56,159 nucleotides of DNA from Treponema sp. Lineage in GTDB: Bacteria; Spirochaetota; Spirochaetia; Treponematales; Breznakiellaceae. Numbering within the stretch: the first letter of the stretch is position 1; every line of letters starts with the position of its first letter. Of the stretch, positions 15,471-24,286 are shown in pieces. Position numbers and translations under genes: made by a program. The notes beneath the pieces were generated by a model. That model saw only the letters and a program-made list of their open reading frames with translations, was not told the DNA's origin and did not search any database. The stretch is taken from positions 1-56,159 of the forward strand of contig JAIRWM010000160.1 in assembly GCA_031268975.1 (NCBI GenBank). The letters are read 5' to 3'.

Positions 15471-17138
15471 TCAATACAGTACCCCAAATCCGATGCCGAA
15501 AAACCCGCCTGAGTTGTTTTTCCGGTGCCAGAACCCTCCGGAAAGGGAAAGGATCAGGCTGGAAGAAAAGAATTTCAGTTCCAGGGCGGACATAAACGGT
15601 CCCGGGCCCTCGCTGCCGTCGTCATCGCCGGAAGAACCCGGCGCGTAATCCCAATGGGCCGAAAGCCCGCCGGAAAAGTCCTTATACCGGAACAGCAGCC
15701 CTCCGCCGGCGGCCAGCCGGGGCGAAGCGGTGTCCGGGCGGCCGCCGAAACCGGCCCAAAGCAGGCCGGGCGTAAAGAGCAGATCAAGAACGGGATCTTC
15801 CAGAATACGCAGCGAAAGGGGAAAGGAAATTCCCGGCCCGGTTCCCATACCGAACGCGGTATAGGGGCCCTGTTCCGCCCAGCCGCAGGAAACGGCGGCC
15901 GCCGCGCCGAGCCCGGCCCTTCCCTCTCCCGGCTGGAGAAAACTCCACTTTGCCGAAGCGCCGCCGCCCCATACCGCGCCGCCGTCAAACCGGGGGCTTA
16001 TGTTAAGGGCGGCGGCCAGCTCAAGCCTGTCCAGAAACGAAGCGCGCAGCGCTGTCGCCAGGGGAAGGCTTTCCCAGGCCGCGCCGTCAAGAAGAGGCTT
16101 TCCCGCGAGGATCATCCCCTCAATTTGATAGGAATGGGCCGGAAGGGATTCCGGGGAAGCCGCGAAAAAAAGGCCGCCCTGGGAAGAAAAAGCGGAAAGA
16201 GGCCGGATTTCAAGGGAAGTATCCAGTTCGGCCGTATAACTTTGAATAAACGGAAACGCCCCTTCGCCGTCCCGGACGGAAAGCCGCAGCGTGTACTCGC
16301 CGTCGGGAAGCTCCAGACCCCGGCTGTCTTTCCCGTTCCAGGAAACATCCTGATACCATGTTTTGAATGGCCCCAGTGTTTTTGAAAAGACCCGATTTCC
16401 CCGGCTGTCAAAAACCTCAAGCTGCCCCGTCCCCGGCGCGGAAACGGAAAACCCCAGCTCCGTGGTTCCCAGCGCCCCCGAATTCCCCGGATTAAAGCGT
16501 TTCCGCTTTTGGCTGATTCCCGACACGGAAAGCGCTGCCGTTTTAAGGACAATCTCAAGGCGCTGCAGGGTTCCCTCGCCTACATACACAGCCCGAACGT
16601 TTTTTTCCCAGCCAAACGCCTCTACAGAAACAGTACGCCAGCCGGTTTCGGCGGCGAAAACCGTATCGTAGACCCTGGTTCCGTCAACATACACGGCGGG
16701 ATCGAAGGGAAGATCCTCCGGCGACTGCGGATCTTTTTTTATGTCGAGAAAAATCTCTCCCTTTGCTCTTTCAAGATCAACGGTAACTTCTATTCTGCTT
16801 GCAGATCGGATTACAACACGGAACCGCCTTTCAACATACCCTTCTTTCGTTACCCGCACACTGTATTCGCCGCTCCGCAGAGAACCAAAGCCAAGCGGCG
16901 TCTGGCCGCGTTCCACTCCGTCAATAAAAACCGTTGCCCCTTCCGGGACGCTGTTCACATAGAACCCCGTTCCTTCAACCTCGTCATAAGTATCCGCCCG
17001 AACAGGCAGCGGAAGAAAAAAAAGCGCGAAACAAACGGAACAAAAAAACAGCGTGAACGCAAAGCCGCCCCGGGCCGCGTACAAAAGCTCCCGCACCGGG
17101 CCTGTTTCGGCATGATTTGCCGCGTTGTTATCAGACAT
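15471..17138 (-). CDS. PEGA-domain exported protein with barrel-like C-terminus
   Basis: A 555-residue envelope protein. An N-terminal hydrophobic signal (about 25-48) ends near VRADTY. A clear PEGA domain lies at about 58-112 (VNSVPEGATVFIDGVERGQTP). A second PEGA-like or carboxypeptidase-regulatory-like unit follows at 115-180. A FlgD-like Ig fold spans about 218-295 (WNGKDSRGLELPDGEYTLRL). The last 250 residues alternate polar and aromatic residues and end in GIGFGVLY, resembling an outer-membrane barrel. The start is supported by a near-perfect promoter whose -10 lies only 6 nt before the ATG, implying a leaderless mRNA. The function is unknown; a peptidoglycan- or surface-associated structural role is likely. 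Confidence 0.8.
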   Translation of the reverse strand: MSDNNAANHAETGPVRELLYAARGGFAFTLFFCSVCFALFFLPLPVRADTYDEVEGTGFYVNSVPEGATVFIDGVERGQTPLGFGSLRSGEYSVRVTKEGYVERRFRVVIRSASRIEVTVDLERAKGEIFLDIKKDPQSPEDLPFDPAVYVDGTRVYDTVFAAETGWRTVSVEAFGWEKNVRAVYVGEGTLQRLEIVLKTAALSVSGISQKRKRFNPGNSGALGTTELGFSVSAPGTGQLEVFDSRGNRVFSKTLGPFKTWYQDVSWNGKDSRGLELPDGEYTLRLSVRDGEGAFPFIQSYTAELDTSLEIRPLSAFSSQGGLFFAASPESLPAHSYQIEGMILAGKPLLDGAAWESLPLATALRASFLDRLELAAALNISPRFDGGAVWGGGASAKWSFLQPGEGRAGLGAAAAVSCGWAEQGPYTAFGMGTGPGISFPLSLRILEDPVLDLLFTPGLLWAGFGGRPDTASPRLAAGGGLLFRYKDFSGGLSAHWDYAPGSSGDDDGSEGPGPFMSALELKFFSSSLILSLSGGFWHRKNNSGGFFGIGFGVLY

Positions 17139-17144
17139 GCGGCA

Positions 17145-17172
17145 AGTATACCCGACAGCTACCCTTTATCAA
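17145..17172 (-). promoter_or_regulatory. Promoter of the PEGA-domain gene, predicted leaderless
   Basis: On the minus strand, -35 TTGATA (17167-17172, 5 of 6 to consensus) and -10 TATACT (17145-17150, 5 of 6) are 16 nt apart. Only 6 nt (17139-17144) separate the -10 from ATG 17138, so transcription should begin at or within a base or two of the start codon. No ribosome-binding site is present. Confidence 0.6.
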
Positions 17173-17319
17173 AGCGTCCGAAAATATGCAAGATCAACAG
17201 GCAGGATGTGACGGCGAGAGATGAAAGGCGGAAAACCGCTGAACTGGAAGCAAAGCTCAAACAAAAGGACGGCGGAATGATCTGGACAAAACAGGGGCCG
17301 AGCCCTGGATTCGCCTGAC

Positions 17320-17640
17320 CGCGGATTATATACGCCCGACTCTGGATTGTGTACGGCAAAGTCTGCCGTATACACGGCAAGGTCTGCCGTATACACGGCA
17401 AGGTCTGCCGTATACACGGCAAAGTCTGCGGTATGTACGCCAAAGTCTGCGGTATATACGCCAAAGTCTGCGGTATGTACGGCAAAGTCTGCCGTATATA
17501 CGCCAAAGTCTGCCGTATATACGCCAAAGCCTGCGATATATACGCCAGACTGTGGATTATATACGCCAAAGTCTGGCGGACGTCCGCCAGAGTCGGGAGG
17601 GCGTCCGGCAGAGTCGGAACGGCGTGGTAACAATCGGAAG
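17320..17640. repeat. 21-bp tandem repeat array (about 12-14 units), each unit self-complementary
   Basis: Successive units begin TCTGCCGTATACACGGCAAG and recur every 21 bp. The core GCCGTATACACGGC is close to its own reverse complement, so each unit can form a small hairpin and both strands read similarly. The first units are nearly identical; rightward units diverge (CGGTATGTACGCC, CGGTATATACGCC, GGCGGACGTCCGCC) but often keep the palindromic symmetry. Because 21 is a multiple of 3, several frames stay open on both strands, giving heptapeptides such as YIRQSLP or VYTAKSA. The array abuts a leucine-rich-repeat remnant. A sister array lies near 39555-39640. Confidence 0.9.
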
Positions 17641-17806
17641 CAGAGCGTTTAACGAGGCCGGCAACCTCACCAGGGTTACGCTGCCCGGCGGGCTCAAGGC
17701 GCTGAATCAGGCTATTTTTTGGGATTGCGAAAGCCTGACCACGGTGAACCTGCCCGTGAAAACACGGCGGACCATTCAGGGTTGGGGCTATACCAGCGGC
17801 TTTTAG
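17552..17806 (+). pseudogene. BspA-type leucine-rich-repeat remnant fused to the 21-bp array
   Basis: From about 17624 the plus-strand frame encodes two LRR_5 units of the BspA/TpLRR type: TIGSRAFNEAGNLTRVTLPG and LNQAIFWDCESLTTVNLPV, then a short tail and a stop at 17804-17806. BspA-like proteins are large surface adhesins, often in families in treponemes. Here there is no signal peptide and no N-terminal body; the frame upstream continues into the 21-bp minisatellite without a normal start (only a GTG at 17552). I read it as the truncated 3' end of a former surface-protein gene or a recombination cassette. Confidence 0.6.
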
Positions 17807-18633
17807 TTTCGGAGAAAGGCGGGGGCGGCGTAAGGCGTCCAGAGGCTTGCGTCTGCGGACAGAAACAGCAGGCCGCCGGGGCAGGCCCACAGTTCGCTTT
17901 CCCCGGGAAGTTCGCTTCCCGTAGGAAGCGGCGCCAGAACGGTGTCTCCGGCGGCCCAGTTTTCTGCTTCGCGGAATGGCGAAGCAGAAAACCAGGGGCC
18001 GTTGTGGGGAATGACCACCGCCGCGGGAGAAGAATCCCGGGCTTTCAGGTAACTTGCCCTGAAGCCGGAAGCGGCGGTTTTTTCGGCGGCCGCTTTCCAG
18101 TCAACGCGCCAGGGATCTTCCCGCACCTCCGCCGGAGCGCCGGCGGAAAGCAGGGCCCTGAAGCGCCGCCAGTCGAAGAACCTGCCGCGCCGTACCGGGT
18201 TGGCGCTTTCCACGCCGGGGTGGGCTTCTTCCAGCGCCTGGTAAAAGGCGGCGTCGACCCCGCCTTTCCAGCTGAGGCGCAGTACGCCGCCGCCGGCGTC
18301 AAACGGAAAAATCGCGCCCGCGGGCCGGAACATGCCGGGGCCGATGCCCTTCTCCGGCCAAAACGGCCGCGCGGTTACGGGGCTTGGCCATTCGCGGAAA
18401 ATGTCCATAACGGGGACACCGCCGGAGGCGTTGGCCGAAAGCCGGTTTCCGTTTCGGCCATACCATTCCAGTTCCCACGACGGCTCTCCCAAAACTTCAA
18501 GCCAGGATTCCGGCGGCCGGGGAAATTCCGGAACAAGGGCGGAGGATAAGGCCGGATTGGAACAGCCTGTCAGCGCCGCGGACGTTAAAAGCGCCGCCGG
18601 AAACACAAAAAACGCAAACAAACGGGTTTTCAT
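17803..18633 (-). CDS. Predicted lipoprotein of unknown function
   Basis: A 276-residue protein starting at ATG 18633, with a lipoprotein signal ending in LTGC (Cys about 24) followed by SNPALSSA. The rest is rich in Trp, Pro, Gly and Arg (PSWELEWYGRNGNRL, MDIFREWPSPVTARPFWPEKGIGPGMFRPAG) and has no domain I recognise. The C-terminal part alternates short hydrophobic strands (AAVVIPHNGPWFSASPF, LWACPGGLLFLSADASLW), suggesting a beta-rich fold. It is divergent from the gene at 18714 and converges on the leucine-rich-repeat remnant. It is probably a treponeme-specific outer-envelope lipoprotein. Confidence 0.7.
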   Translation of the reverse strand: MKTRLFAFFVFPAALLTSAALTGCSNPALSSALVPEFPRPPESWLEVLGEPSWELEWYGRNGNRLSANASGGVPVMDIFREWPSPVTARPFWPEKGIGPGMFRPAGAIFPFDAGGGVLRLSWKGGVDAAFYQALEEAHPGVESANPVRRGRFFDWRRFRALLSAGAPAEVREDPWRVDWKAAAEKTAASGFRASYLKARDSSPAAVVIPHNGPWFSASPFREAENWAAGDTVLAPLPTGSELPGESELWACPGGLLFLSADASLWTPYAAPAFLRN

Positions 18634-18713
18634 GCTGTATAAAGGGCGCCGGGAACCGCCCTGCTTTGACCGCAAGATTGCTTTTTTTATCCAACTGGTA
18701 CATACTACCGGGG

Positions 18714-20096
18714 ATGGACAGCAAAGAGTACCAGGATGCCCTGGCCGCCGCGGTTGAAACGCGCCGTCTTTGGCTTGAAAAAACGGAATTTCATAAACTC
18801 AAGGATCAATGCAGGGCCTTTCACAACGCTTTTTCGACAGTTTACAGTCAGCTGATCCAGAAACGGCTTATCCGCGAAGATCCCTACAAACAGGAAGCGA
18901 AAGCCGGGGAAATCAAGGTTCCCGATCCGGTAAGCAGCGACGGCGACAAAACGGAACAGTTAACCGTGTGCCTTTCGGCTTACGATAACCAGCTTGATTT
19001 TCTGGTAAACTTTTCGCAGTTCAGCGTTGAATTTTTAACCCTGGAAAACATAAAAAGAATCATTGCCCTGATACGGTACATCGACTGGACCAAATTTACC
19101 ATGGACACCCAAAACCCCACGACAAAGGTCCTTGTGGACATTACCATACAGGCAAGAACCGGCGGGGATCCCCTTTCCGGCCGGGTTATCGGCGACGCGC
19201 TGAACGCCCTGGACAAGGCAAGCGCCGCGATAATGGGCTGCCTCAGGGAAGCCGCGTACTTTGACCGGGAATCCTACAAGCTGGAACTCAGGCGAAATCT
19301 GACCGGCGCCATGAAGTCGGGCGAAGCGGCTCCTGAAAACATACGGAAAAAATTTCACGCCGCCATGCCGGGGGAGCCGTTTTACCCGGACCTCGTGGAA
19401 GAGGTTCTAAAGGAAGATTTTACCCCGGGCGGAGAGAAAATCCGCGAAACGGTTTTAAAGCAGCTGGCGGTCCCGGAAAACAGGCCGAAAGCGGTAAAGC
19501 AGGAAGTTTCGTTCAAGATGACGCTGCTGGACGGATGCGTGATAATCAGCACCGTCGCGCTTACGCTGAACGACATTATCCCCAAACTGGACGAAAACAG
19601 CCTTCTCCTGCAAAACCGCAAAAACGGCTTTTTCGATCAGCTTAAAACAGCCTTCCGGCAGATGTTTCACAAGGCCCCCGATCCGGTAATATACGACATT
19701 GAATATATTGACACGGCGAAAGGCATACCGGTACAGGAAAAAATCGACTATAACGTATTCAGGGCGGATCTGGACCATAAAATCCGAAACTTCAGCGCGC
19801 TCGGCGGCCGGGGGGGAACATCGTCCCGGCTTGAGACGATGAACGAAAGCCAGCTTCTTCCGTATCTGGAAAAGGCCATACGGGACGCGCAGATACTATA
19901 CAGAACCCTTACCGGCCTTGACGAATACTTTAAGGCCCAAGCGTCCCGCGAACTGCGGGATAAAGTAAAGGGGATAAAGCCTGAACTGGCTACGGTAAAA
20001 AACGCTTTTATCAAGGCAAACCAGAAACGGCATGAGTACAGCGCCCAAGTAGAAGAAGAAGAGCAGCTTAAGCGGCTTGGGATTAGCATCCAATGA
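18714..20096 (+). CDS. Conserved hypothetical cytoplasmic protein
   Basis: A 460-residue soluble, mostly helical protein starting at ATG 18714. It has no signal peptide or membrane segment. The first 140 residues are helix-rich (ETRRLWLEKTEFHKLKDQCRAF); the middle contains NIKRIIALIRYIDWTKFTMD; the last 80 residues are charged and probably coiled-coil, ending QVEEEEQLKRLGISIQ. I recognise no catalytic motif. A CATACT element lies 7 nt before the ATG with a weak -35 17 nt further up, so the mRNA may be leaderless. It precedes a peptide-binding protein gene by 27 bp. The length and clean coding character suggest a real, lineage-specific gene. Confidence 0.75.
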   Translation: MDSKEYQDALAAAVETRRLWLEKTEFHKLKDQCRAFHNAFSTVYSQLIQKRLIREDPYKQEAKAGEIKVPDPVSSDGDKTEQLTVCLSAYDNQLDFLVNFSQFSVEFLTLENIKRIIALIRYIDWTKFTMDTQNPTTKVLVDITIQARTGGDPLSGRVIGDALNALDKASAAIMGCLREAAYFDRESYKLELRRNLTGAMKSGEAAPENIRKKFHAAMPGEPFYPDLVEEVLKEDFTPGGEKIRETVLKQLAVPENRPKAVKQEVSFKMTLLDGCVIISTVALTLNDIIPKLDENSLLLQNRKNGFFDQLKTAFRQMFHKAPDPVIYDIEYIDTAKGIPVQEKIDYNVFRADLDHKIRNFSALGGRGGTSSRLETMNESQLLPYLEKAIRDAQILYRTLTGLDEYFKAQASRELRDKVKGIKPELATVKNAFIKANQKRHEYSAQVEEEEQLKRLGISIQ

Positions 20097-20123
20097 ACCC
20101 CCGCCATAAAAAAGGAGACCAGT

Positions 20124-21746
20124 ATGAAAAAAACAAGTAAACTGACGGCCGCCGCGGCGCTGTTTTTTGCCGCTGCCGGAATTTTCGCGGAGCCCACTCC
20201 CGGACAGAAACTTTTTGAAAAACCCGGCTATGCCGAAACAAGGCCGGAGCCTTCAAGCCGCACGGAACTTACCGCCGTTTTTTCGGGAACGGAGGCGGAA
20301 CTGGATTTCCGTAAATCGTACCTGGCAAGCGAAGCCCAGATCTTTACCGCCCTTTACGAGGGACTTTTTTCCTACAACCCGCTGACGCTGGAACCTGTTC
20401 CGGCGGCGGCCAGTTCATGGCGGCTTTCCGAAGACAAAAAGGTCTGGACGTTTACCATCCGGGCGAACGCCAAATACTGGAACGGAGACCCGCTTGAGGC
20501 GGAAGATTTCAGGGCAGCCTGGCTTGACACCCTTGATCCGGCAAAAAATTCGCCGTATTCGTCCCTGTACGACATTATCTCGGGCGCACGGGAATTCAGG
20601 CTCGGCCTTACCCGGAACCCGGCGGAAGTGGGAATAAACGCGCCGGATTCAAGAACGCTTGTGGTTACCCTCAACGCGCCCGCTTCGTTCTTTCCCAGCA
20701 TGCTCTGTCATCATTCGTTCAGTCCCGTCCATCCTTCAATGGCCAATATCGAAAACTGGTCCGCCCCCGTTTCAAACGGGCCGTTCTTTGTAAGCGAAAA
20801 CGGAACCGGTTATTTAACCCTCCTGAAAAACAGAAATTACTGGGACGCCGGCAGCGTGGCGCTTGAAAAGATCACCATCCGTTTTGTGGACGATGATGAT
20901 GAATCTACGGCAATGTGGAATTCCGGGGAAGCCCGGTGGCTGGCCGGGGGGGTCAACCTGGAAACGCTTACGGACAGGTCCGGCATTGTCGTTAACCCAA
21001 TGTTTGCGACCCACTACTACTACATACGTTCCGAAGGCCCTTTCAGCGATCACCGGGTACGGCGGGCGCTCGTACTTGCCCTTCCCTGGGACGAAATACG
21101 GGAAAACCATTTCCTTCCGGCAAAAACCCTTGTGTACCCCATTCCCGGATACCCGGAACTCAAGGGCGTGGAGACGAATGTCGAAGAAGCCCAGGATCTG
21201 CTGGCGGAAGCGGGCTTCCCCAAAGGCATTGGTCTTCCGGAACTGGTGATACGCATTACCCCGGCGGAGGAAGCCGACCGTATCGGTAAGCTTATGGCCG
21301 CCGCGTGGATGGGCAAGCTGGGCATTCCGGTAAAGCTCGACGTGGTTCCCTACAGCCGTTATTTCGCGGCGCTCAAGGGCAAAGATTACAATGTCGGTTC
21401 TTCCACCTGGATAGGGGATTTTGCCGATCCGTATACGTTCCTCCAGATGTGGCGAAAGGACTCGAATCTTAACGATTCAGGGTATAACGACGGGGATTTT
21501 GAAACATTGATGGAAAAATCCATGACGGAAGAAGGGGACAAACGCTTTGAAATCCTGGGAGAAGCGGAACAAATGCTGCTTGACCGGGGAACGGTTCTTC
21601 CCATTTCCTACACGCCGGCGCTTAACATTGTCGATACCGACGAACTGGACGGATGGTTTCCCAACGCCCTTGACATACATCCGTTCAAGTATTTTTCGTT
21701 CAAAGCCTTTAAGCCCCTGCCCGGCGTGGCTGTGGTCCGGGAATGA
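20124..21746 (+). CDS. Oligopeptide ABC transporter substrate-binding protein (OppA family)
   Basis: A 540-residue SBP_bac_5 protein. A signal peptide (1-22) ends AAAGIFA-EP, suggesting signal peptidase I cleavage without a lipid anchor. Family landmarks are FTALYEGLFSYNPLTLEPVPAAASSWRLSEDKKVWTFTIR (from about 72), YWNGDPLEAEDFRAAW (about 119 onward) and the late LPISYTPALNIV. It binds peptides in the periplasm for an Opp-type importer whose permease and ATPase genes are not in the window, so it may be an orphan binding protein serving a distant system. The ATG has AAGGAGA 5-11 nt upstream. Confidence 0.92.
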   Translation: MKKTSKLTAAAALFFAAAGIFAEPTPGQKLFEKPGYAETRPEPSSRTELTAVFSGTEAELDFRKSYLASEAQIFTALYEGLFSYNPLTLEPVPAAASSWRLSEDKKVWTFTIRANAKYWNGDPLEAEDFRAAWLDTLDPAKNSPYSSLYDIISGAREFRLGLTRNPAEVGINAPDSRTLVVTLNAPASFFPSMLCHHSFSPVHPSMANIENWSAPVSNGPFFVSENGTGYLTLLKNRNYWDAGSVALEKITIRFVDDDDESTAMWNSGEARWLAGGVNLETLTDRSGIVVNPMFATHYYYIRSEGPFSDHRVRRALVLALPWDEIRENHFLPAKTLVYPIPGYPELKGVETNVEEAQDLLAEAGFPKGIGLPELVIRITPAEEADRIGKLMAAAWMGKLGIPVKLDVVPYSRYFAALKGKDYNVGSSTWIGDFADPYTFLQMWRKDSNLNDSGYNDGDFETLMEKSMTEEGDKRFEILGEAEQMLLDRGTVLPISYTPALNIVDTDELDGWFPNALDIHPFKYFSFKAFKPLPGVAVVRE

Positions 21747-21788
21747 CGGCATGGACGGGACACGCCGTTTTATGCTACACTCAGGCAA

Positions 21789-22289
21789 ATGAGCAAGACG
21801 GTTAAGGGCTTTCAGGTAGATCAGAAGGTTGTATACCCCAGTCAGGGAGTCGGGGTTATTCAGTCTATCGAAAAGAAGGAATTTAAAAAAGAAAAAATCC
21901 CCTACTACCGAATTTATCTGGAAGTGTCCGACATGACGATCATGGTGCCGGTGGACAAGGCCGAAGGTCTGGGAATACGGGCGATAGTCCCGAAAGACGA
22001 GGCGCTGCGCGCGCTTGAGCTTATAGGCGAAGATTACGAGCCCATTCCGTCGGACTGGAAGCTGCGCTACCAGACGAACCTGGATCTGTTGAAAAAAGGC
22101 AGCGTCAGCGATATCGCAGTCATTGTACGATCCCTGTACCACCGGAGCAAGGTAAAAGAGCTTCCCATTCTGGAGCGTAAACTTTACGATTCCGCGCTGA
22201 GGCTTTTTGAAGACGAGGTTTCCTACGCACTCCGAAAATCAAAAGAAGACGTGGAAAATCTTATCTTTAACCGGCTTGAAGCCAGGTAA
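21789..22289 (+). CDS. CarD-family transcriptional regulator
   Basis: A 166-residue CarD/CdnL-type protein. The N-terminal RNA-polymerase-interacting Tudor-like domain is clear (FQVDQKVVYPSQGVGVIQSIEKKEF, then PYYRIYLEVSDMTIMVPVDKAEGLGIR). The C-terminal helical DNA-binding domain runs about 75-166. CarD binds the RNA polymerase beta subunit and stabilises the open complex at many promoters, including stable-RNA promoters. Spirochaetes usually encode it next to ispD/ispF, as here. A TATGCT element lies 12 nt upstream of the ATG and no strong ribosome site is visible. Confidence 0.93.
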   Translation: MSKTVKGFQVDQKVVYPSQGVGVIQSIEKKEFKKEKIPYYRIYLEVSDMTIMVPVDKAEGLGIRAIVPKDEALRALELIGEDYEPIPSDWKLRYQTNLDLLKKGSVSDIAVIVRSLYHRSKVKELPILERKLYDSALRLFEDEVSYALRKSKEDVENLIFNRLEAR

Positions 22290-22371
22290 CGCCCCCGAAT
22301 CCGGGCGCCGCCGCGGACAGGGGCGGCCACTTTAACAAAACCGGCGCATTGTGTTACTGTGTCCGTACCGT

Positions 22372-23109
22372 ATGAATGCTCGCATCGCCGTTGTTATTGC
22401 CGCCGCAGGGTCGTCAAGCCGTTTCGGGGTAAAAAAAGAATACCGCCTTTTGGGAGACAAGCTTGACAGTGAAGGAAAACCGTTAACGGTTTTGGGCAAG
22501 ACAACCCTGGCCTTTGCCGCCTGTTCCCGGGTGGACATTATTGTAATAAGCGTTCCGCCCCATCCCCAGCACGGGGAAATCGCCGCCCGCGACTGTATCC
22601 CGGCGCGCCTGCTTAAATCCGGCGCGCGGCCGCGCGTTCTCTTTGTTCCCGGCGGATCGACGCGCCGGAGCTCGGTTCATCATGCCCTTGCCCTTCTTGA
22701 AGCGCACCATCCCGGTTATGTGCTGATACACGACGGCGCCCGCCCCTGGATTGAGCCTGCCCTTATCGACAGGATCATTGACGCGGTAACGCAAAAACGG
22801 GCCGTTATTCCACTGCTGCCGTTGACGGACACACCCAAGGAAATTGATAAAAACGGAACGATACTGCGGCACCTTCACCGCGTTATGGTCGGCGGCGCCC
22901 AGACTCCCCAGGCGTTTGCCTTTCCCGAAATCCTCGAAGCCCATAAAAAAGCCGCGCTGAAAGAACATGAAAACGGGGTGATTTACACCGACGACGCCGA
23001 AGTGTGGGGGGAATTTGAGGGCACGGTGGCGGTTGTGCCGGGATCTCCGGCCAACCGGAAAATTACTTTCCCCGAGGATCTTGAAATTATGGTAAGGGAT
23101 ACCGAATGA
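22372..23109 (+). CDS. ispD: 2-C-methyl-D-erythritol 4-phosphate cytidylyltransferase
   Basis: A 245-residue enzyme of the MEP isoprenoid pathway, converting MEP plus CTP to CDP-methylerythritol. The nucleotide loop AAAGSSSRFG (10-19, with Arg17) and Lys22 match the CTP-binding and catalytic basic residues. VLIHDGARPW and GGAQTPQAF are further family motifs. I start it at ATG 22372; a GTG at 22351 is possible, and neither has a clear ribosome site. It overlaps ispF by 4 nt (ATGA), the usual ispD-ispF coupling. It may have originated as a separate transcript from carD, since an 82-bp gap with GC-rich palindromes precedes it. Confidence 0.92.
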   Translation: MNARIAVVIAAAGSSSRFGVKKEYRLLGDKLDSEGKPLTVLGKTTLAFAACSRVDIIVISVPPHPQHGEIAARDCIPARLLKSGARPRVLFVPGGSTRRSSVHHALALLEAHHPGYVLIHDGARPWIEPALIDRIIDAVTQKRAVIPLLPLTDTPKEIDKNGTILRHLHRVMVGGAQTPQAFAFPEILEAHKKAALKEHENGVIYTDDAEVWGEFEGTVAVVPGSPANRKITFPEDLEIMVRDTE

Positions 23110-23582
23110 TCCGGGTCGGTCTGGGCTGGGATACCCACCGGCTTGAAAGCGGGCGGCGTTTTATTCTTGCCGGAATAGAATTTCCTTTTGAGAAAGGTAT
23201 GGCGGGCCATTCGGACGGGGACGTACTTGCCCATGCAGCGGCCGACGCTCTGCTGGGAGCGGCCGGGCTCGGCGACATTGGGGAATTTTTTCCTCCCGGC
23301 CAGAGCCAATGGAAAGACGCCGATTCCATGGAGCTGCTTGATCTGGTCTGGGCAAAGGTAAAAAAAGCCGGCTGGCGTCTTGTAAACCTTGACTGCGTAG
23401 TAATTGCCGAGAAACCGCCGATCCTTCCCATGCGGGAACAAATCCGGGAAAAGCTTGCCCGGCGTCTTGACGCGGAAAAACAGGCTGTATTTGTCAAAGG
23501 CAAAACCGGCGAAGGCGCCGGGCCCGCCGGGGAAGGGCTTACTGTCGAGGCGGAAGCGGTATGTCTGCTGGAAAAGTCGTAA
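23106..23582 (+). CDS. ispF: 2-C-methyl-D-erythritol 2,4-cyclodiphosphate synthase
   Basis: A 158-residue enzyme that cyclises CDP-methylerythritol phosphate in the MEP pathway. The zinc ligands are present: Asp9 and His11 in GWDTHRL and His43 in HSDGDVLAHA. The family segments DALLGAAGLGDIGEFFPP, LVNLDCVVIAEKPPI and the C-terminal GEGLTVEAEAVCLLEK are intact, as is the usual length. Its start overlaps ispD by 4 nt, and its end overlaps the nth gene by 22 nt, so the three are probably one transcription unit. Confidence 0.95.
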   Translation: MIRVGLGWDTHRLESGRRFILAGIEFPFEKGMAGHSDGDVLAHAAADALLGAAGLGDIGEFFPPGQSQWKDADSMELLDLVWAKVKKAGWRLVNLDCVVIAEKPPILPMREQIREKLARRLDAEKQAVFVKGKTGEGAGPAGEGLTVEAEAVCLLEKS

Positions 23583-24286
23583 AGCCGGGAACCGGGGAAC
23601 TTTCCGCCGGGCGCGGGGAGCGAAGTTCCCCGGACTGGGGCGGCATAGTCGCCGCGCTTAAAGCCTGGCGGAAAAAGCGGGGAGAAGAAGACCCCTCGGT
23701 AACAACAGTGGCGGAACGCTACAGGAAAGATCCCTGGGCGGTGCTGGTGTCCACAATCCTTTCACTTCGTACAAAAGACGAAGTAACCCTTAAAACATCC
23801 CACGCTCTTTTGGCAAAGGCCCCGAATCCGGCCTCGGCGCTGGCGCTTACGGAACAACAAGCCGCCGCCCTTGCCTATCCAGCCGGATTTTACAAAACAA
23901 AAGCCGCGAATATCAGAAAAATTGCGTCCATCATCATTGAAAAATACGGCGGCAGGGTTCCTTCGGACATGGACGCCCTGCTGGAACTTCCCGGAGTCGG
24001 GAGAAAAACCGCGAACCTGGTTCTTATTGAAGCCTACGACAAATACGGCATCTGCGTGGATATCCACGTTCACCGTATTTCCAACAGGACAGGCTGGCTG
24101 TCTTCCAAAACGCCGGAAGAAACAGAGATGATTTTACGAAACATACTTCCCAAAAAATTCTGGAAAGCAATCAATCCCCTTTTGGTGCTTTACGGACAAA
24201 ACGTCTGCAGGCCGCTGAGCCCGTTCTGCTCCCGCTGTGTGATAAAAAAACACTGCGCGGGCACGGGTGTGGAAAAAACCCGTTAG
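23561..24286 (+). CDS. nth: Endonuclease III
   Basis: A 241-residue base-excision-repair glycosylase/AP lyase that removes oxidised pyrimidines. The helix-hairpin-helix LPGVGRKTANLVL carries catalytic Lys149, and Asp167 lies in VDIHVHR. The C-terminal [4Fe-4S] loop has the exact spacing C216-x6-C223-x2-C226-x5-C232. An N-terminal extension of about 25 residues precedes the normal start region (WGGIVAALKAW). The ATG at 23561 lies within the end of ispF, an overlap of 22 nt. The 3' end overlaps the converging small membrane protein gene by 4 nt. Confidence 0.95.
   Translation: MSAGKVVKPGTGELSAGRGERSSPDWGGIVAALKAWRKKRGEEDPSVTTVAERYRKDPWAVLVSTILSLRTKDEVTLKTSHALLAKAPNPASALALTEQQAAALAYPAGFYKTKAANIRKIASIIIEKYGGRVPSDMDALLELPGVGRKTANLVLIEAYDKYGICVDIHVHRISNRTGWLSSKTPEETEMILRNILPKKFWKAINPLLVLYGQNVCRPLSPFCSRCVIKKHCAGTGVEKTR

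Noticed and set aside
17320-17640. CRISPR array
   Set aside because: The units are contiguous 21-mers without unique spacers, and no cas gene is near.
17159-17890. A 243-residue minus-strand frame and 93-101-residue plus-strand frames through the 21-bp array
   Set aside because: A tandem repeat whose length is a multiple of three keeps several frames open by default. These frames overlap one another on both strands, have no ribosome site and encode only repeated heptads with unrelated flanks. Only the LRR end has recognisable protein similarity.
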